A stretch of DNA of 64,000 nt. It comes from Paenibacillus rhizophilus (GTDB taxonomy: Bacteria > Bacillota > Bacilli > Paenibacillales > Paenibacillaceae). The notes under the pieces are model-generated. The model ran no database searches and had not been told where the DNA came from. It saw only the letters and a list, made by a program, of their open reading frames with translations. How positions within the stretch are numbered: the first letter of the stretch is position 1; each line of letters opens with the position of its first letter. Below, one piece after another: positions 1-8,326 of the stretch. The stretch covers positions 1-64,000 of the forward strand of contig NZ_RQPI01000018.1 of the NCBI RefSeq assembly GCF_003854965.1, given 5' to 3'. A program made the translations under genes and the position numbers.

Positions 1-126
1 ACTTCCCTACTCAGTACGAGCGTCTACGTCAATTGCACTTAAACGGTTGAACCGCCGTATACCGAACGGTACGTACGGTGGTGTGAGAGGTCGGCTACTC
101 AACTAATGGGTAGCCTCCTACTCGAT
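1..126 (+). mobile_element. Group II intron, 3' end (domains V and VI), truncated by window edge
   Basis: The first 126 bases read as the 3' terminus of a bacterial group II intron. A domain V-like hairpin lies at about 50-92: the arm CCGCCGTATACC, a GAAC loop, and the arm GGTACGTACGGTGG, followed by the typical GTGTGAGAGG linker. A domain VI-like hairpin follows (GGCTAC at 93-98 pairing with GTAGCC at 110-115), with an unpaired A-rich segment that could hold the branch-point adenosine. The intron would end at the CTACTCGAT run near 126, which fits the usual terminal AY dinucleotide. The intron-encoded reverse transcriptase would lie upstream, outside the window. The exact end is inferred. 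Confidence 0.75.
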
Positions 127-173
127 TCTATCGATTGGTTCTCCTCATCCGGATCTGGACAAGAAGCGGCTTA

Positions 174-1040
174 TTATGCCAACCGTCTGAACCTTCCCAA
201 AATTTCCACCGTTTCCAGCACGTTCACGAACGCGCTTGGATCGACGGAGATAACGGCCTTGCGGAGCTCCGAAAGCTCGTACCTCGTAGTGACCGTCATC
301 AGCATCGTGTTGCCTTCATGACTGTATCCCCCCTCTGCGTTGACGACAGTCACGCCGTGCGGAAGCCGGTTCAGCCGCTCAACCATCTCTTCCTTTCGTT
401 TCGTCACGATGAAGCAGGTCAATTTGACATGCCGGATATGGATCATATCGACCACCCGGCTCTTCACAAACGTACACAACATGGCGTAGAGCGCGGAATC
501 CCAGCTTTTCATAAAGCCGAGGGTTAAAATAACCAGTCCGTCCATAATGAACAGAACCGTTCCCATCGGCACATCTCTTTTACGCGTAATGATAGAGCCC
601 AGAATATCGAATCCTCCCGACGACCCGCCCGCGCGCAAGGAAAAGCCTATCCCCCCCGCAATGATGACCCCGCCGAAAATACTGGCCAGAATCGGATCTT
701 TGGTTACTTTCACCTGAGGAATAATCGTCAGAAACCAGGTGGTGCAGGCGACGCAGAGCATACTGAGGAAAATGTATTTTTTCCCTACGGCGACGAGGCC
801 CCAGAGAAGAATCGGCAGATTGATGCCGAAATAAATCAGCGAAATATACTTGGGATCGGTCAAGTAACCGATGACGGACGCAGCTCCGGCCACTCCTCCG
901 CTGAGGAGCTGGTGCGGGATCAGGAACAGCTTCAGACCGGTCGCGACCAGAAGGGCGGATATGACGACTACGGCGACCTCTCTGGCTGTTTTGGTGAGAT
1001 TTTCGAATGTAATGGGAATTTCAGGATGACGGGTGTGCAT
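174..1040 (-). CDS. YitT family membrane protein (DUF2179 C-terminal domain)
   Basis: A 288-residue integral membrane protein. The N-terminal two thirds has five to six hydrophobic segments with the YitT hallmarks (LIPHQLLSGGVAG near residue 40, RAGGSSGGFDILG near 137). The C-terminal third is soluble and ends in a DUF2179-like domain with HEGNTMLMTVTTRYELSEL. YitT proteins are widespread in Firmicutes; their transport substrate is not established. The gene runs opposite to the spoIIIA operon, and its stop codon lies about 48 bases from the end of the group II intron. Start ATG at 1040 is followed by MHTRHPEIPITF. Confidence 0.93.
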   Translation of the reverse strand: MHTRHPEIPITFENLTKTAREVAVVVISALLVATGLKLFLIPHQLLSGGVAGAASVIGYLTDPKYISLIYFGINLPILLWGLVAVGKKYIFLSMLCVACTTWFLTIIPQVKVTKDPILASIFGGVIIAGGIGFSLRAGGSSGGFDILGSIITRKRDVPMGTVLFIMDGLVILTLGFMKSWDSALYAMLCTFVKSRVVDMIHIRHVKLTCFIVTKRKEEMVERLNRLPHGVTVVNAEGGYSHEGNTMLMTVTTRYELSELRKAVISVDPSAFVNVLETVEILGRFRRLA

Positions 1041-1296
1041 GAAAGCATTCCTTTCTGTTCTGTTGACTGTTTTATTATTTTGTTAAAAATATTATATCAT
1101 ACTGATAATATTTTTCTATCAGTTTTTTTCATTATGTTTTCTTCTACATCTATATAGTGGATTGCCGCGTATGCTTTTATCCCGAATTCTTGTTGTCTAA
1201 AGCGGGACAATCCCGCATATCTATGAACAACAGCCGGGAACCGGGAGTTTTCGGAGGCGGTGCTGGGAATATCCGGGCGGAAGGAGTTGTGCAAAG

Positions 1297-1560
1297 GTGG
1301 ACAAGTATGTAAGCTGGATGGCCGTGCTGCGCATGCTGTCGGGCAGTGCTGAAATTACCGCTGCGCTGATCATGCTAAGGCTGAATCAGGTGGACAAGGC
1401 GCTGGCGGTCAATTCGGCGCTGGCGCTCGTCGGTCCGACCGTGCTCGTTCTGACGACAGCCATCGGGCTTACGGGCATGGCGCAAAATCTCTCTCCCAGC
1501 AAGCTGTGCTGGGTGGGTGTCGGAGTGGCGTGTCTCTTAATCGGTATTTTGAAAAAATGA
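1297..1560 (+). CDS. yqhV: YqhV-like small membrane protein
   Basis: An 87-residue protein with two or three hydrophobic helices (MLSGSAEITAALIML, ALALVGPTVLVLTTAIGLTG, GVGVACLLIGIL). It precedes spoIIIAA exactly as yqhV does in Bacillus subtilis; its biochemical role is unknown. Start is GTG 1297, about 10 bases after a GGAAGGAG ribosome-binding site. Position and hydropathy support the name; the function is not inferred. Confidence 0.9.
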   Translation: MDKYVSWMAVLRMLSGSAEITAALIMLRLNQVDKALAVNSALALVGPTVLVLTTAIGLTGMAQNLSPSKLCWVGVGVACLLIGILKK

Positions 1561-1642
1561 TAGATTGGTAGTCATATTGCGAACGTACAAGCATAGATAT
1601 GGAATAAAGCAATCCATAGAGGACGACTTGGGGGTACGGCAT

Positions 1643-2638
1643 ATGGCCATCGATTGGCTTCAATTATTTCCCGAAAAAGTGAAAGCCGCGCTTTCCCGGC
1701 TCCCGCTCCCGCTACTCGAGACAGTTGAAGAAATCCGCATCAGGGAAGGGCGGCCGCTGGAAATCAATTATGCGGGCAAGTACCACTTTGTGGACGCAGC
1801 CGGCAGGCTGACGCTGCAGCCGGAAGAGGCGTACAGACCGGACCGCGAAGACAGCCACCGGATGCTTGATCTGATCAGCAACCATTCACTGTATACGATG
1901 GAAGAAGAACTTCGCAAGGGATTCATCACCATCCCGGGCGGACACCGCATCGGACTCGCAGGGCGGACGGTTCTGTCCGGCGGCAGCGTCGGCCATCTGC
2001 GGGACATCGGAGGATTCAACGTCCGGATCGCAAGAGAGATTCCCGGGGTCGCCGACCGGCTTCTGCCGCATCTATTGGACGGGAGCCGCCAGCGGGTTAT
2101 GCACACGTTGATTCTGTCCCCGCCCCAACATGGCAAGACGACGCTGCTCCGCGATCTCGCCCGGCAAATTTCCGCGGGGAGCGCGGGAGGAAGAGACGGG
2201 CGCCCCGGTCTCAAGGTAGGCATCGTGGACGAGCGTTCCGAAATCGCCGGAAGCCACAGGGGGATACCTTCTTTCGATATCGGTCCGCGGACAGATGTGC
2301 TGGACGGCTGTCCCAAAGCCGAGGGCATGATGATGATGATCCGCTCCCTCTCGCCGGATGTGCTGATCGCCGACGAAATCGGCCGGCCGGAGGATGCCGA
2401 GGCGCTGACTGAGGCGCTGCATGCCGGAATTACGGTTCTGGCCGCCGCGCACGGCCGGGAAGTGTCCGAGCTGGCTTTGCGACCCGGACTCGGCCGGATT
2501 ATCGAGCTGGGCGTGTTCGAAAGGTACGTCATCCTCCACCGATCGGCGGGCGAGCTGTCCTTTCGCGTGCTGGATGGCCGCAAACGCCCGCTTCCGGTAT
2601 ATCCGGGAGAACGCAAAGGAGGCGAAAGCCATGCTTAA
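1643..2638 (+). CDS. spoIIIAA: Stage III sporulation protein AA, secretion-type ATPase
   Basis: A 331-residue cytoplasmic ATPase of the SpoIIIA-SpoIIQ channel that connects mother cell and engulfed forespore, related to type II/IV secretion ATPases. The protein shows a Walker A variant PPQHGKTTLL, a Walker B stretch DVLIADEIGRPEDAEAL, and the family segment GHRIGLAGR. The start chosen is ATG 1643 (MAIDWLQLFPEKV), because it matches the usual N-terminus and follows a G-rich ribosome-binding site; an upstream GTG at 1565 would add 26 atypical residues. The stop overlaps the spoIIIAB start by 8 bases, which suggests translational coupling. Sigma-E control is expected from the family; I did not identify the promoter. 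Confidence 0.96.
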   Translation: MAIDWLQLFPEKVKAALSRLPLPLLETVEEIRIREGRPLEINYAGKYHFVDAAGRLTLQPEEAYRPDREDSHRMLDLISNHSLYTMEEELRKGFITIPGGHRIGLAGRTVLSGGSVGHLRDIGGFNVRIAREIPGVADRLLPHLLDGSRQRVMHTLILSPPQHGKTTLLRDLARQISAGSAGGRDGRPGLKVGIVDERSEIAGSHRGIPSFDIGPRTDVLDGCPKAEGMMMMIRSLSPDVLIADEIGRPEDAEALTEALHAGITVLAAAHGREVSELALRPGLGRIIELGVFERYVILHRSAGELSFRVLDGRKRPLPVYPGERKGGESHA

Positions 2639-3149
2639 GCTCCTGGGCGCCGCAATGATCCTGCTCGCGGCGACCCTGGCCGGCTTCCGCCGGGCCAGGC
2701 AGTATGCGGACCGGCCCTGGCATATCCGCGGTCTGATCGCCGCGCTTCAGCGGCTGGAGACCGAGATCATGTACGGCTATACTCCGCTGCCGGAGGCGAT
2801 GAAACGGATTGCCGTCCAGTCGAGGGAGCCGCTCCGGGGATTCTTCACCGCAGCCGCCGATGGGATGAGCCCGCCCCATAACCGGACTGCGCAGGAAGCG
2901 GTGGACAGGGCGATGGAAACGCACTGGAAGGCGACCGCGATGAAAACGCCGGAGCAGGAAGTTCTCCGTCAGCTCAGCTGCACGCTCGGCACCAGCGACC
3001 GAAGCAATCAGACGAACCATATCGCGCTGGCGCTGCAGCAGTTGAAACAGGAGGAAATTTCGGCCCGCGAAGACCAGGCCAAGTACGAAAAGGTGAGCAA
3101 AAGTCTGGGACTCCTGCTGGGGGCGTTGATCGTCATTTTGATCTTTTAG
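2631..3149 (+). CDS. spoIIIAB: Stage III sporulation protein AB
   Basis: A 172-residue protein with an N-terminal membrane segment (LLGAAMILLAATLAGF), a long helical cytoplasmic region (RLETEIMYGYTPLPEAM, typical of the family) and a C-terminal hydrophobic tail (LGLLLGALIVILIF). It resembles type II secretion F-like platform proteins and is thought to work with SpoIIIAA. Start ATG 2631 lies 9 bases after AAAGGAGG and inside the end of spoIIIAA. The length matches B. subtilis SpoIIIAB. Confidence 0.95.
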   Translation: MLKLLGAAMILLAATLAGFRRARQYADRPWHIRGLIAALQRLETEIMYGYTPLPEAMKRIAVQSREPLRGFFTAAADGMSPPHNRTAQEAVDRAMETHWKATAMKTPEQEVLRQLSCTLGTSDRSNQTNHIALALQQLKQEEISAREDQAKYEKVSKSLGLLLGALIVILIF

Positions 3150-3162
3150 CGAGGTGCCAGGA

Positions 3163-3366
3163 ATGAATATTGAAGTCAACGCGATCTTTCAAATTGCCGG
3201 CATCGGCATCATTATCGCCATGATTCATACCGTGCTCAAGCAGATGGGTAAAGAGGATATCGCCCATTGGGTGACCGTTATCGGCTTTGTCGTCGTGCTG
3301 TTCATGGTCATCCGGATGCTGGACGGACTGCTGCAGGAAATCAAGACGATCTTTCTTTTTCAATAG
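3163..3366 (+). CDS. spoIIIAC: Stage III sporulation protein AC
   Basis: A 67-residue protein with two membrane helices (IFQIAGIGIIIAMIHTVLKQ and TVIGFVVVLFMVIRML), matching SpoIIIAC. Start ATG 3163 is preferred over GTG 3154 because the GTG falls inside the ribosome-binding site GAGGTG (3151-3156), which is correctly spaced for 3163. It is the third gene of the spoIIIA operon and a membrane component of the mother-cell complex. Confidence 0.95.
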   Translation: MNIEVNAIFQIAGIGIIIAMIHTVLKQMGKEDIAHWVTVIGFVVVLFMVIRMLDGLLQEIKTIFLFQ

Positions 3367-3374
3367 GCCGCGCC

Positions 3375-3764
3375 ATGGAAATCATTCAAATCATAGGAAT
3401 CGGACTAATGTCGACCGTTCTCATTCTTGTGCTGAAAGAACAAAAGCCGATGTTCGCCTTCTTGCTGGCGGCGGCAACGGGCATACTGATCTTCCTGTTT
3501 CTGATCGGCAAAATCGGCGGTGTAATCTCCACGCTTCAGCGGCTTGCGGAGTCTTCGGGTATGGAGACCGTGTATTTGAAGACCGTATTCAAAATCATCG
3601 GCATCGCCTATATCGCGGAATTCGGAGCCCAGATCGTACGCGACGCGGGCCAGGAATCCATCGCCTCCAAAATCGAGCTGGCCGGCAAAGTGCTGATTAT
3701 GACGCTGGCTGTGCCGATCATCGGAATCATTATTGAAACGGTTATGAAGCTTCTGCCGGCATAG
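3375..3764 (+). CDS. spoIIIAD: Stage III sporulation protein AD
   Basis: A 129-residue membrane protein with four hydrophobic segments, beginning MEIIQIIGIGLMSTVLIL and containing the family stretch FKIIGIAYIAEFGAQI. It follows spoIIIAC after 8 bases. The ribosome-binding site is weak (AGGCCG), so translation may depend on coupling to spoIIIAC. Length agrees with about 133 residues in B. subtilis. Confidence 0.95.
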   Translation: MEIIQIIGIGLMSTVLILVLKEQKPMFAFLLAAATGILIFLFLIGKIGGVISTLQRLAESSGMETVYLKTVFKIIGIAYIAEFGAQIVRDAGQESIASKIELAGKVLIMTLAVPIIGIIIETVMKLLPA

Positions 3765-3810
3765 GGCGTCTCGGGTCCGGCTCATCCGTCAAACGAAAGG
3801 AGAAACGGCA

Positions 3811-5163
3811 ATGGAAAAGCGCGGCATATTCCGCCCGCCCAAACTCAAAGTCGCGCTGCTGATTGTCTGTCTTGTGTTCATTGGATGGAGCCGGGCGGCT
3901 GCTTCGCCGGCAGATGAGGCCGGAACGCCTGTGGGCCAAACCGGCACTTATGTCGGCCAAGCCGGCCGTTCCGCGGATTCCCCCGAAACGGCCGCCGAAC
4001 GCCGGGACGCAGCCTCCGCATCCTCATCCGCATCATCAAACGGAGCGCAAACCGGTCAGAGCGAAACGCCAGTAGATCAATGGGTGAAGAGCCAGGTCGA
4101 CGATTTGCCCAAGGATGGAGTCGAGAAATACTGGAATCAGCTGATGAAGGATTACGGCGGTTTTTTTCCGGACGGGGCCACTCCCTCGCTCATGGATATG
4201 CTGCTGCCGGGGGGCGAAGGGCTAAGCCTGAAAAATGTACTGTCGGGCCTCCTTTCCTACATGTGGCATGAAGTGCTCTACAACGGCAAGCTGCTTGTCA
4301 CGATTGTAATGATCAGCGTGCTGAGCATGATTCTGGAGACGCTCCAGACGGCGTTCGAGCGCAAGGCGGTCAGCAAGGTGGCCTACACCCTATGCTTTAT
4401 GGTGGTGCTGGTCATCGCGGTCAACAGCTTCAATGTAGCCATCGGCTATGCCAAGGACGCCATCGACCGGATGATCGACTTCATGATGGCGATGATCCCG
4501 CTTCTGTTCGCACTGCTCGCTTCCATGGGCAATGTCGTTACCGTTTCGGTGACCCATCCCCTGATCGTGTTCATGATCCATACGGTCGGCACGCTGATTC
4601 ACACGTTGGTCTTTCCGCTGTTGTTCTTTTCGGCGGTTCTGCATCTGGTCAGTTCCATCTCGGACAAATACAAGCTGACCCAACTTGCGAATCTGCTGAG
4701 GAACATCGGCACGGGGGTACTTGGCGTCCTGCTGACCGTCTTTCTGGGCGTTATCTCCGTTAGAGGCATCACCAGCTCGGTTACGGACGGAGTGACGCTC
4801 AGGGCAGCGAAGTATGTTACCGGCAATTTCGTACCCGTTATCGGCAAAATGTTCGCAGACGCCACCGATACCGTCATATCCGCCTCGCTGCTGGTGAAGA
4901 ACGCAATCGGATTGTCCGGCGTCATTATCATCCTGTTCCTGTGTGCGTTTCCGGCAATCAAAATACTCGTGCTGGCCCTCATTTATAATGTGGCCGGAGC
5001 CGTGATGCAGCCGCTCGGGGACACGCCTATCGTATCCTGCCTGCAGACAATCGGAAAGAGCATGATTTATGTATTCGCCGCCTTGGCCGCTGTATCGCTC
5101 ATGTTCTTCCTGGCTGTCACCATTCTGCTGACCGCCGGCAACGTTACGGTCATGATGAGATAA
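3811..5163 (+). CDS. spoIIIAE: Stage III sporulation protein AE
   Basis: A 450-residue polytopic membrane protein, somewhat longer than the roughly 400 residues of B. subtilis. An N-terminal signal-like helix (VALLIVCLVFIGW) is followed by a low-complexity Ser/Ala/Gly/Thr linker at about residues 28-90. The conserved region WNQLMKDYGGFFP comes next, then about seven membrane helices. The extra length is all in the linker. It is the large membrane component of the SpoIIIA complex. Start ATG 3811 follows AAAGGAG at about 9 bases. Confidence 0.95.
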   Translation: MEKRGIFRPPKLKVALLIVCLVFIGWSRAAASPADEAGTPVGQTGTYVGQAGRSADSPETAAERRDAASASSSASSNGAQTGQSETPVDQWVKSQVDDLPKDGVEKYWNQLMKDYGGFFPDGATPSLMDMLLPGGEGLSLKNVLSGLLSYMWHEVLYNGKLLVTIVMISVLSMILETLQTAFERKAVSKVAYTLCFMVVLVIAVNSFNVAIGYAKDAIDRMIDFMMAMIPLLFALLASMGNVVTVSVTHPLIVFMIHTVGTLIHTLVFPLLFFSAVLHLVSSISDKYKLTQLANLLRNIGTGVLGVLLTVFLGVISVRGITSSVTDGVTLRAAKYVTGNFVPVIGKMFADATDTVISASLLVKNAIGLSGVIIILFLCAFPAIKILVLALIYNVAGAVMQPLGDTPIVSCLQTIGKSMIYVFAALAAVSLMFFLAVTILLTAGNVTVMMR

Positions 5164-5184
5164 CGCTTCACAAGGAGGTGGATC

Positions 5185-5940
5185 ATGAGCTGGCTTGGAG
5201 GATGGCTGCGGGAAATTATTATGATCGTGCTGCTGGCGTCATTCGTTGAACTGCTGCTTCCGAGCAAGTCGATGGAGCGCTATGCGAGGCTTGTGCTCAG
5301 CCTGCTGGTCCTGCTGACGATGCTGAGCCCGATCGTCTCGTTGATGAAGGGCGATGCTGCGTCCGAGCTCAGCCTGGCTTTCCGCCGGTCAGACGGCGGG
5401 GGGCCCGGGCTGAGCAATGCGGAAGACGCGGAGCTCAGACAAATATTGGCCGACGGGAAGAAGCTGGCTGCGGGCGGGCGGGACCAAAGCCTAAAGCTCG
5501 CCGCGCAGCAAATCGCCGGACAGATGAGGGAGCAGATCGCAGGCGAGACGGGGCAGCGCGGAGCGAATGTGACCGTAACGCTCGCCCTGGCGAATGAAGC
5601 CGGAGACAACACCATGCCGGTTATAACGGCGGTGGTCGTCACGCTCCCGGCGGGAAGCGCTGAGCAAAGCGATGCACCCCAGGGCTCGGGAAGCGTAGGC
5701 AGTGTTCCGATCTCGGTTTTGCCCGTGGACGATATCAAAGTCGATCTCGGCGAAGGAGAGAACGGGCTGAAGGAGACGGGAGAGAGCTCCGGCCCGGCTG
5801 AGCCGGCGGCGGCCGTGGCTGGCGAAGATGGGGGCTCAGGCGGCGCCGACGCCAAAGCGGTAACGGCGCTCCTTGAGAAGAACTGGAGCCTTGACCCCGC
5901 CAAGATCAAAGTTCTGAACGGCGGCAGCGAAAAATTGTAG
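5185..5940 (+). CDS. spoIIIAF: Stage III sporulation protein AF
   Basis: A 251-residue protein. The first 55 residues have two membrane helices with the family signature LGGWLREIIMIVLLASF and YARLVLSLLVLLTMLSPI. The rest is soluble, with a long Gly/Ala/Ser-rich insertion at about residues 160-220 and a C-terminal strand-helix segment related to ring-forming domains of secretion systems. Start ATG 5185 follows AAGGAGGTG. The inserted linker makes it longer than the B. subtilis protein (about 206). Confidence 0.94.
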   Translation: MSWLGGWLREIIMIVLLASFVELLLPSKSMERYARLVLSLLVLLTMLSPIVSLMKGDAASELSLAFRRSDGGGPGLSNAEDAELRQILADGKKLAAGGRDQSLKLAAQQIAGQMREQIAGETGQRGANVTVTLALANEAGDNTMPVITAVVVTLPAGSAEQSDAPQGSGSVGSVPISVLPVDDIKVDLGEGENGLKETGESSGPAEPAAAVAGEDGGSGGADAKAVTALLEKNWSLDPAKIKVLNGGSEKL

Positions 5941-5981
5941 CCGCCGCTTAAACGTACCAAGCGTAAGGGAGGAGTGGAAAG

Positions 5982-6623
5982 ATGGGCAACTGGCTGAAGA
6001 AGCTGGAGCAGTTGATCGGAGGCGGGGCCGAGAACCCGAAGCGAAACCATACGTTCCGATGGTTGATCATTCTGGGCCTGTTGGGCGTGGCGATCATGCT
6101 GTTCAATTCCTTTGTTAATGTGAAGAAGCTCGACAGCGAGAATACGGGGAGAGAGCCGCCCCAAACCCAGAGCTCGCAGGCGGCTATGCAGGAGGCGACA
6201 GATGGAGCCGCCAGCTCGTTTGACGGCATCGAGCGGGAGATGGAGAACCGCATGAAGGGGATTTTGGAGCAAATCGTCGGAGTCGGCACGGTGGACATTA
6301 TGGTTACCGTGGATTCCACCGAGGAGGTTGTCGTCCAGCGCAACATGAACGATTCCCAGCAGCTAAGCGATGAGACCGATGCGAACGGCGGCAAGCGCCA
6401 CACAACCACGTACACCAGAGACGGCGAAATCGTCACTTACAGTCAATCCGGAGACGAGACGCCGATTATTACCAAAAGAATCAAGCCCCAGGTTCGCGGC
6501 GTTGTTATTGTCGCGAAGGGAGCCGAGAACAAGGTGGTGAAAGGACTGATCGAGCAGGCGGTGCAAAAAGCGCTGAACGTGCCGAGCTACCGCATTTCCG
6601 TCGTGCCGCGCAAACAGGAATAG
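5982..6623 (+). CDS. spoIIIAG: Stage III sporulation protein AG, ring-forming channel component
   Basis: A 213-residue single-pass protein: cytoplasmic N-terminus, a membrane helix at about residues 25-45 (WLIILGLLGVAIMLF), then a periplasm-side domain with GVGTVDIMVTVDSTEE and KPQVRGVVIVAKGAENKVVK. These are the ring-building motif elements that SpoIIIAG shares with YscJ/FliF-type secretion rings. It assembles in the space between mother cell and forespore membranes. Start ATG 5982 follows AAGGGAGGAG. Confidence 0.95.
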   Translation: MGNWLKKLEQLIGGGAENPKRNHTFRWLIILGLLGVAIMLFNSFVNVKKLDSENTGREPPQTQSSQAAMQEATDGAASSFDGIEREMENRMKGILEQIVGVGTVDIMVTVDSTEEVVVQRNMNDSQQLSDETDANGGKRHTTTYTRDGEIVTYSQSGDETPIITKRIKPQVRGVVIVAKGAENKVVKGLIEQAVQKALNVPSYRISVVPRKQE

Positions 6624-6686
6624 CGGCCCCGAGTATCAGTGGCGTAACAGCCGAATCCCAAGGAACAGCAAAAAGGAGGAAAAGCA

Positions 6687-7544
6687 ATGAACGGCAAAAG
6701 ACAAACAATCTGGTTGGTATCCATGCTCAGCTTGATGGTGGTGCTCTCTGCGTACTATTTGTTCACGGAGGACTCTGGCGTTTCATCGCCCAAGGAGACA
6801 GCAGGGACAATTCAGGTGGATTCCGTCAAGGACTCGCCCAGCGACGCCCTATCATCGACGGCTGACAGCGGAGCGGCAGTGAGCGAAGTGACTTCGCAGG
6901 ATGACGCTGCGGCCGCCGACCCTAATGCTGCGGCGGACCCTAACGCTGCAGCAAGCTCCGCAGCAGGCGATACGAATTCCGCGCTGACGGGAACGGATGA
7001 CGGCCAATCCGCAGCGGACCCTTCGGCGGATAAAGCCAACGATCAGGCATCCGATCCCGCTCCGGCCGCATCCGCCAAACCGGACAGCGCCGCGGCGGAT
7101 AATGGAAAGGATACTGCATCGGCAGACGACAGCGTGACAAAAGGCGACGCAGCTGTACTGGACGAAGTCGCATCGCAAAGCGCTTCGGCTTCCAGCTTGT
7201 TCACCAACTATTTATATGAACGCGAACAGAAGAACCTTAAAGACCAACAAGATTTGATGGCTATGATCAACGATATGGACAAATCGCCTTCGGACAGCGC
7301 GGCCGCGCAGGAGCAGCTGCACCAGTTGGAAGAGAAGGAGTCCAAGATCACCGGAATTGAAGAAAAGCTTCAACAGCAGTATGGAGAAGCGATTGTCAAG
7401 GAAGAAGGGAACGACTCCTACAAAGTTGTCGTTCTGAGCGACAAGCTGGATGTGAAGCAGGCTGTCGGAATCATCGATCTGGTCATGAAAGAGCTGAGCG
7501 TGTCGCAGGATAAAGTGAGCGTTCAGCATGTATCTGAGGAGTAA
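6687..7544 (+). CDS. spoIIIAH: Stage III sporulation protein AH
   Basis: A 285-residue single-pass protein that by homology pairs with forespore SpoIIQ to join the two membranes. It has an N-terminal membrane helix (TIWLVSMLSLMVVLSAYYLF). A very long Ala/Asp/Ser-rich linker at about residues 40-160 includes a DPNAAADPNAA duplication. The C-terminal helical domain (FTNYLYEREQKNLKDQQDLM; SDKLDVKQAVGIIDLVMKEL) is the conserved portion. It exceeds the B. subtilis protein (about 218) by linker growth only. It is the last gene of the operon and is followed by a terminator. Confidence 0.95.
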   Translation: MNGKRQTIWLVSMLSLMVVLSAYYLFTEDSGVSSPKETAGTIQVDSVKDSPSDALSSTADSGAAVSEVTSQDDAAAADPNAAADPNAAASSAAGDTNSALTGTDDGQSAADPSADKANDQASDPAPAASAKPDSAAADNGKDTASADDSVTKGDAAVLDEVASQSASASSLFTNYLYEREQKNLKDQQDLMAMINDMDKSPSDSAAAQEQLHQLEEKESKITGIEEKLQQQYGEAIVKEEGNDSYKVVVLSDKLDVKQAVGIIDLVMKELSVSQDKVSVQHVSEE

Positions 7545-7573
7545 ATCGACACGAAAAAAAGCGGGAAATGACG

Positions 7574-7601
7574 AAAGAGCTCGGGTTATCCCGGGCTCTT
7601 T
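7574..7601 (+). terminator. Rho-independent terminator after spoIIIAH
   Basis: AAAGAGCTCGGG and CCCGGGCTCTTT form a near-perfect stem around a TTAT loop. It is followed by a T-rich stretch (TTTCCATTTCTT) and lies 30 bases after the spoIIIAH stop. Confidence 0.85.
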
Positions 7602-7791
7602 CCATTTCTTGCGTTTGTGATATAATACATAAAGTTATCTTGAAGTATATGAGGATAAGCATCGCGCGGATCCGGCATCCTATATTATTGGGTGAAACGG
7701 ATGACGTCCCTTGGAAGGACAGCGATGTCGTTTCTTCTTTTCCGCCAAGTTAGCGGCTTTGAGAGAAAGCTGAAGGAGTGAACTGATCGAA

Positions 7792-8310
7792 ATGTTCAAA
7801 TTAAGCGAAATTAAGGAATTGATCAAACTGCTGGACCAGACCTCTTCCGTGCATGAGCTGGAGATTGAAAGCGAAGGAATGAAGCTGGCCATCCGCAAAC
7901 CGGACCGTTCCGAGGCTGTGGAAGCCCATGTGGTTCCGGCTACTCCTTATCCGTACCCCTTTACGCACGCTCCGCAGCCGCCTGCTCTGCAGCAGACATC
8001 CGGGCAAGCCGCTCCCGTTCCCGCTGCTCCGCAGCAGGAGACGCTGGCTGCTCCCGCAGAAGGAACCTTACATAAAATCGTTTCTCCTATGGTGGGAACG
8101 TTCTACACCTCGGCTTCGCCCGATTTGCCTTCGTTCGTAAGCGCGGGCGACCGGGTGACCGAGAAGTCGACGGTATGCATAATCGAAGCGATGAAGCTGA
8201 TGAACGAGCTGGAAGCGGAAGTCCGCGGGGAGATCGTATCCGTTCTCGCTGAGAACGGACAGCTTGTGGAGTACGGCCAGCCGCTGTTCCTGGTGAAGCC
8301 GGAATCTTAG
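7792..8310 (+). CDS. accB: Acetyl-CoA carboxylase biotin carboxyl carrier protein
   Basis: A 172-residue BCCP that carries the biotin on which carbon dioxide is loaded before transfer to acetyl-CoA, the first step of fatty acid synthesis. The C-terminal biotinyl domain contains CIIEAMKLMNELEAE, where the lysine in EAMKLM is the biotinylation site. A Pro/Ala-rich linker at about residues 50-90 joins it to an N-terminal helix. It forms an operon with accC (16-base gap). Start ATG 7792 follows GAAGGAGTG. A TATAAT hexamer at 7621-7626 is a possible promoter element; its -35 is unclear. Confidence 0.97.
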   Translation: MFKLSEIKELIKLLDQTSSVHELEIESEGMKLAIRKPDRSEAVEAHVVPATPYPYPFTHAPQPPALQQTSGQAAPVPAAPQQETLAAPAEGTLHKIVSPMVGTFYTSASPDLPSFVSAGDRVTEKSTVCIIEAMKLMNELEAEVRGEIVSVLAENGQLVEYGQPLFLVKPES

Positions 8311-8326
8311 AATCGGGAGGAAAGAA

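Noticed and set aside
5280..6272. Long antisense reading frame across spoIIIAF/AG
   Set aside because: It is a shadow of high-GC codon usage in spoIIIAF and spoIIIAG; its translation is Ser/Pro/Arg-rich with no family features.
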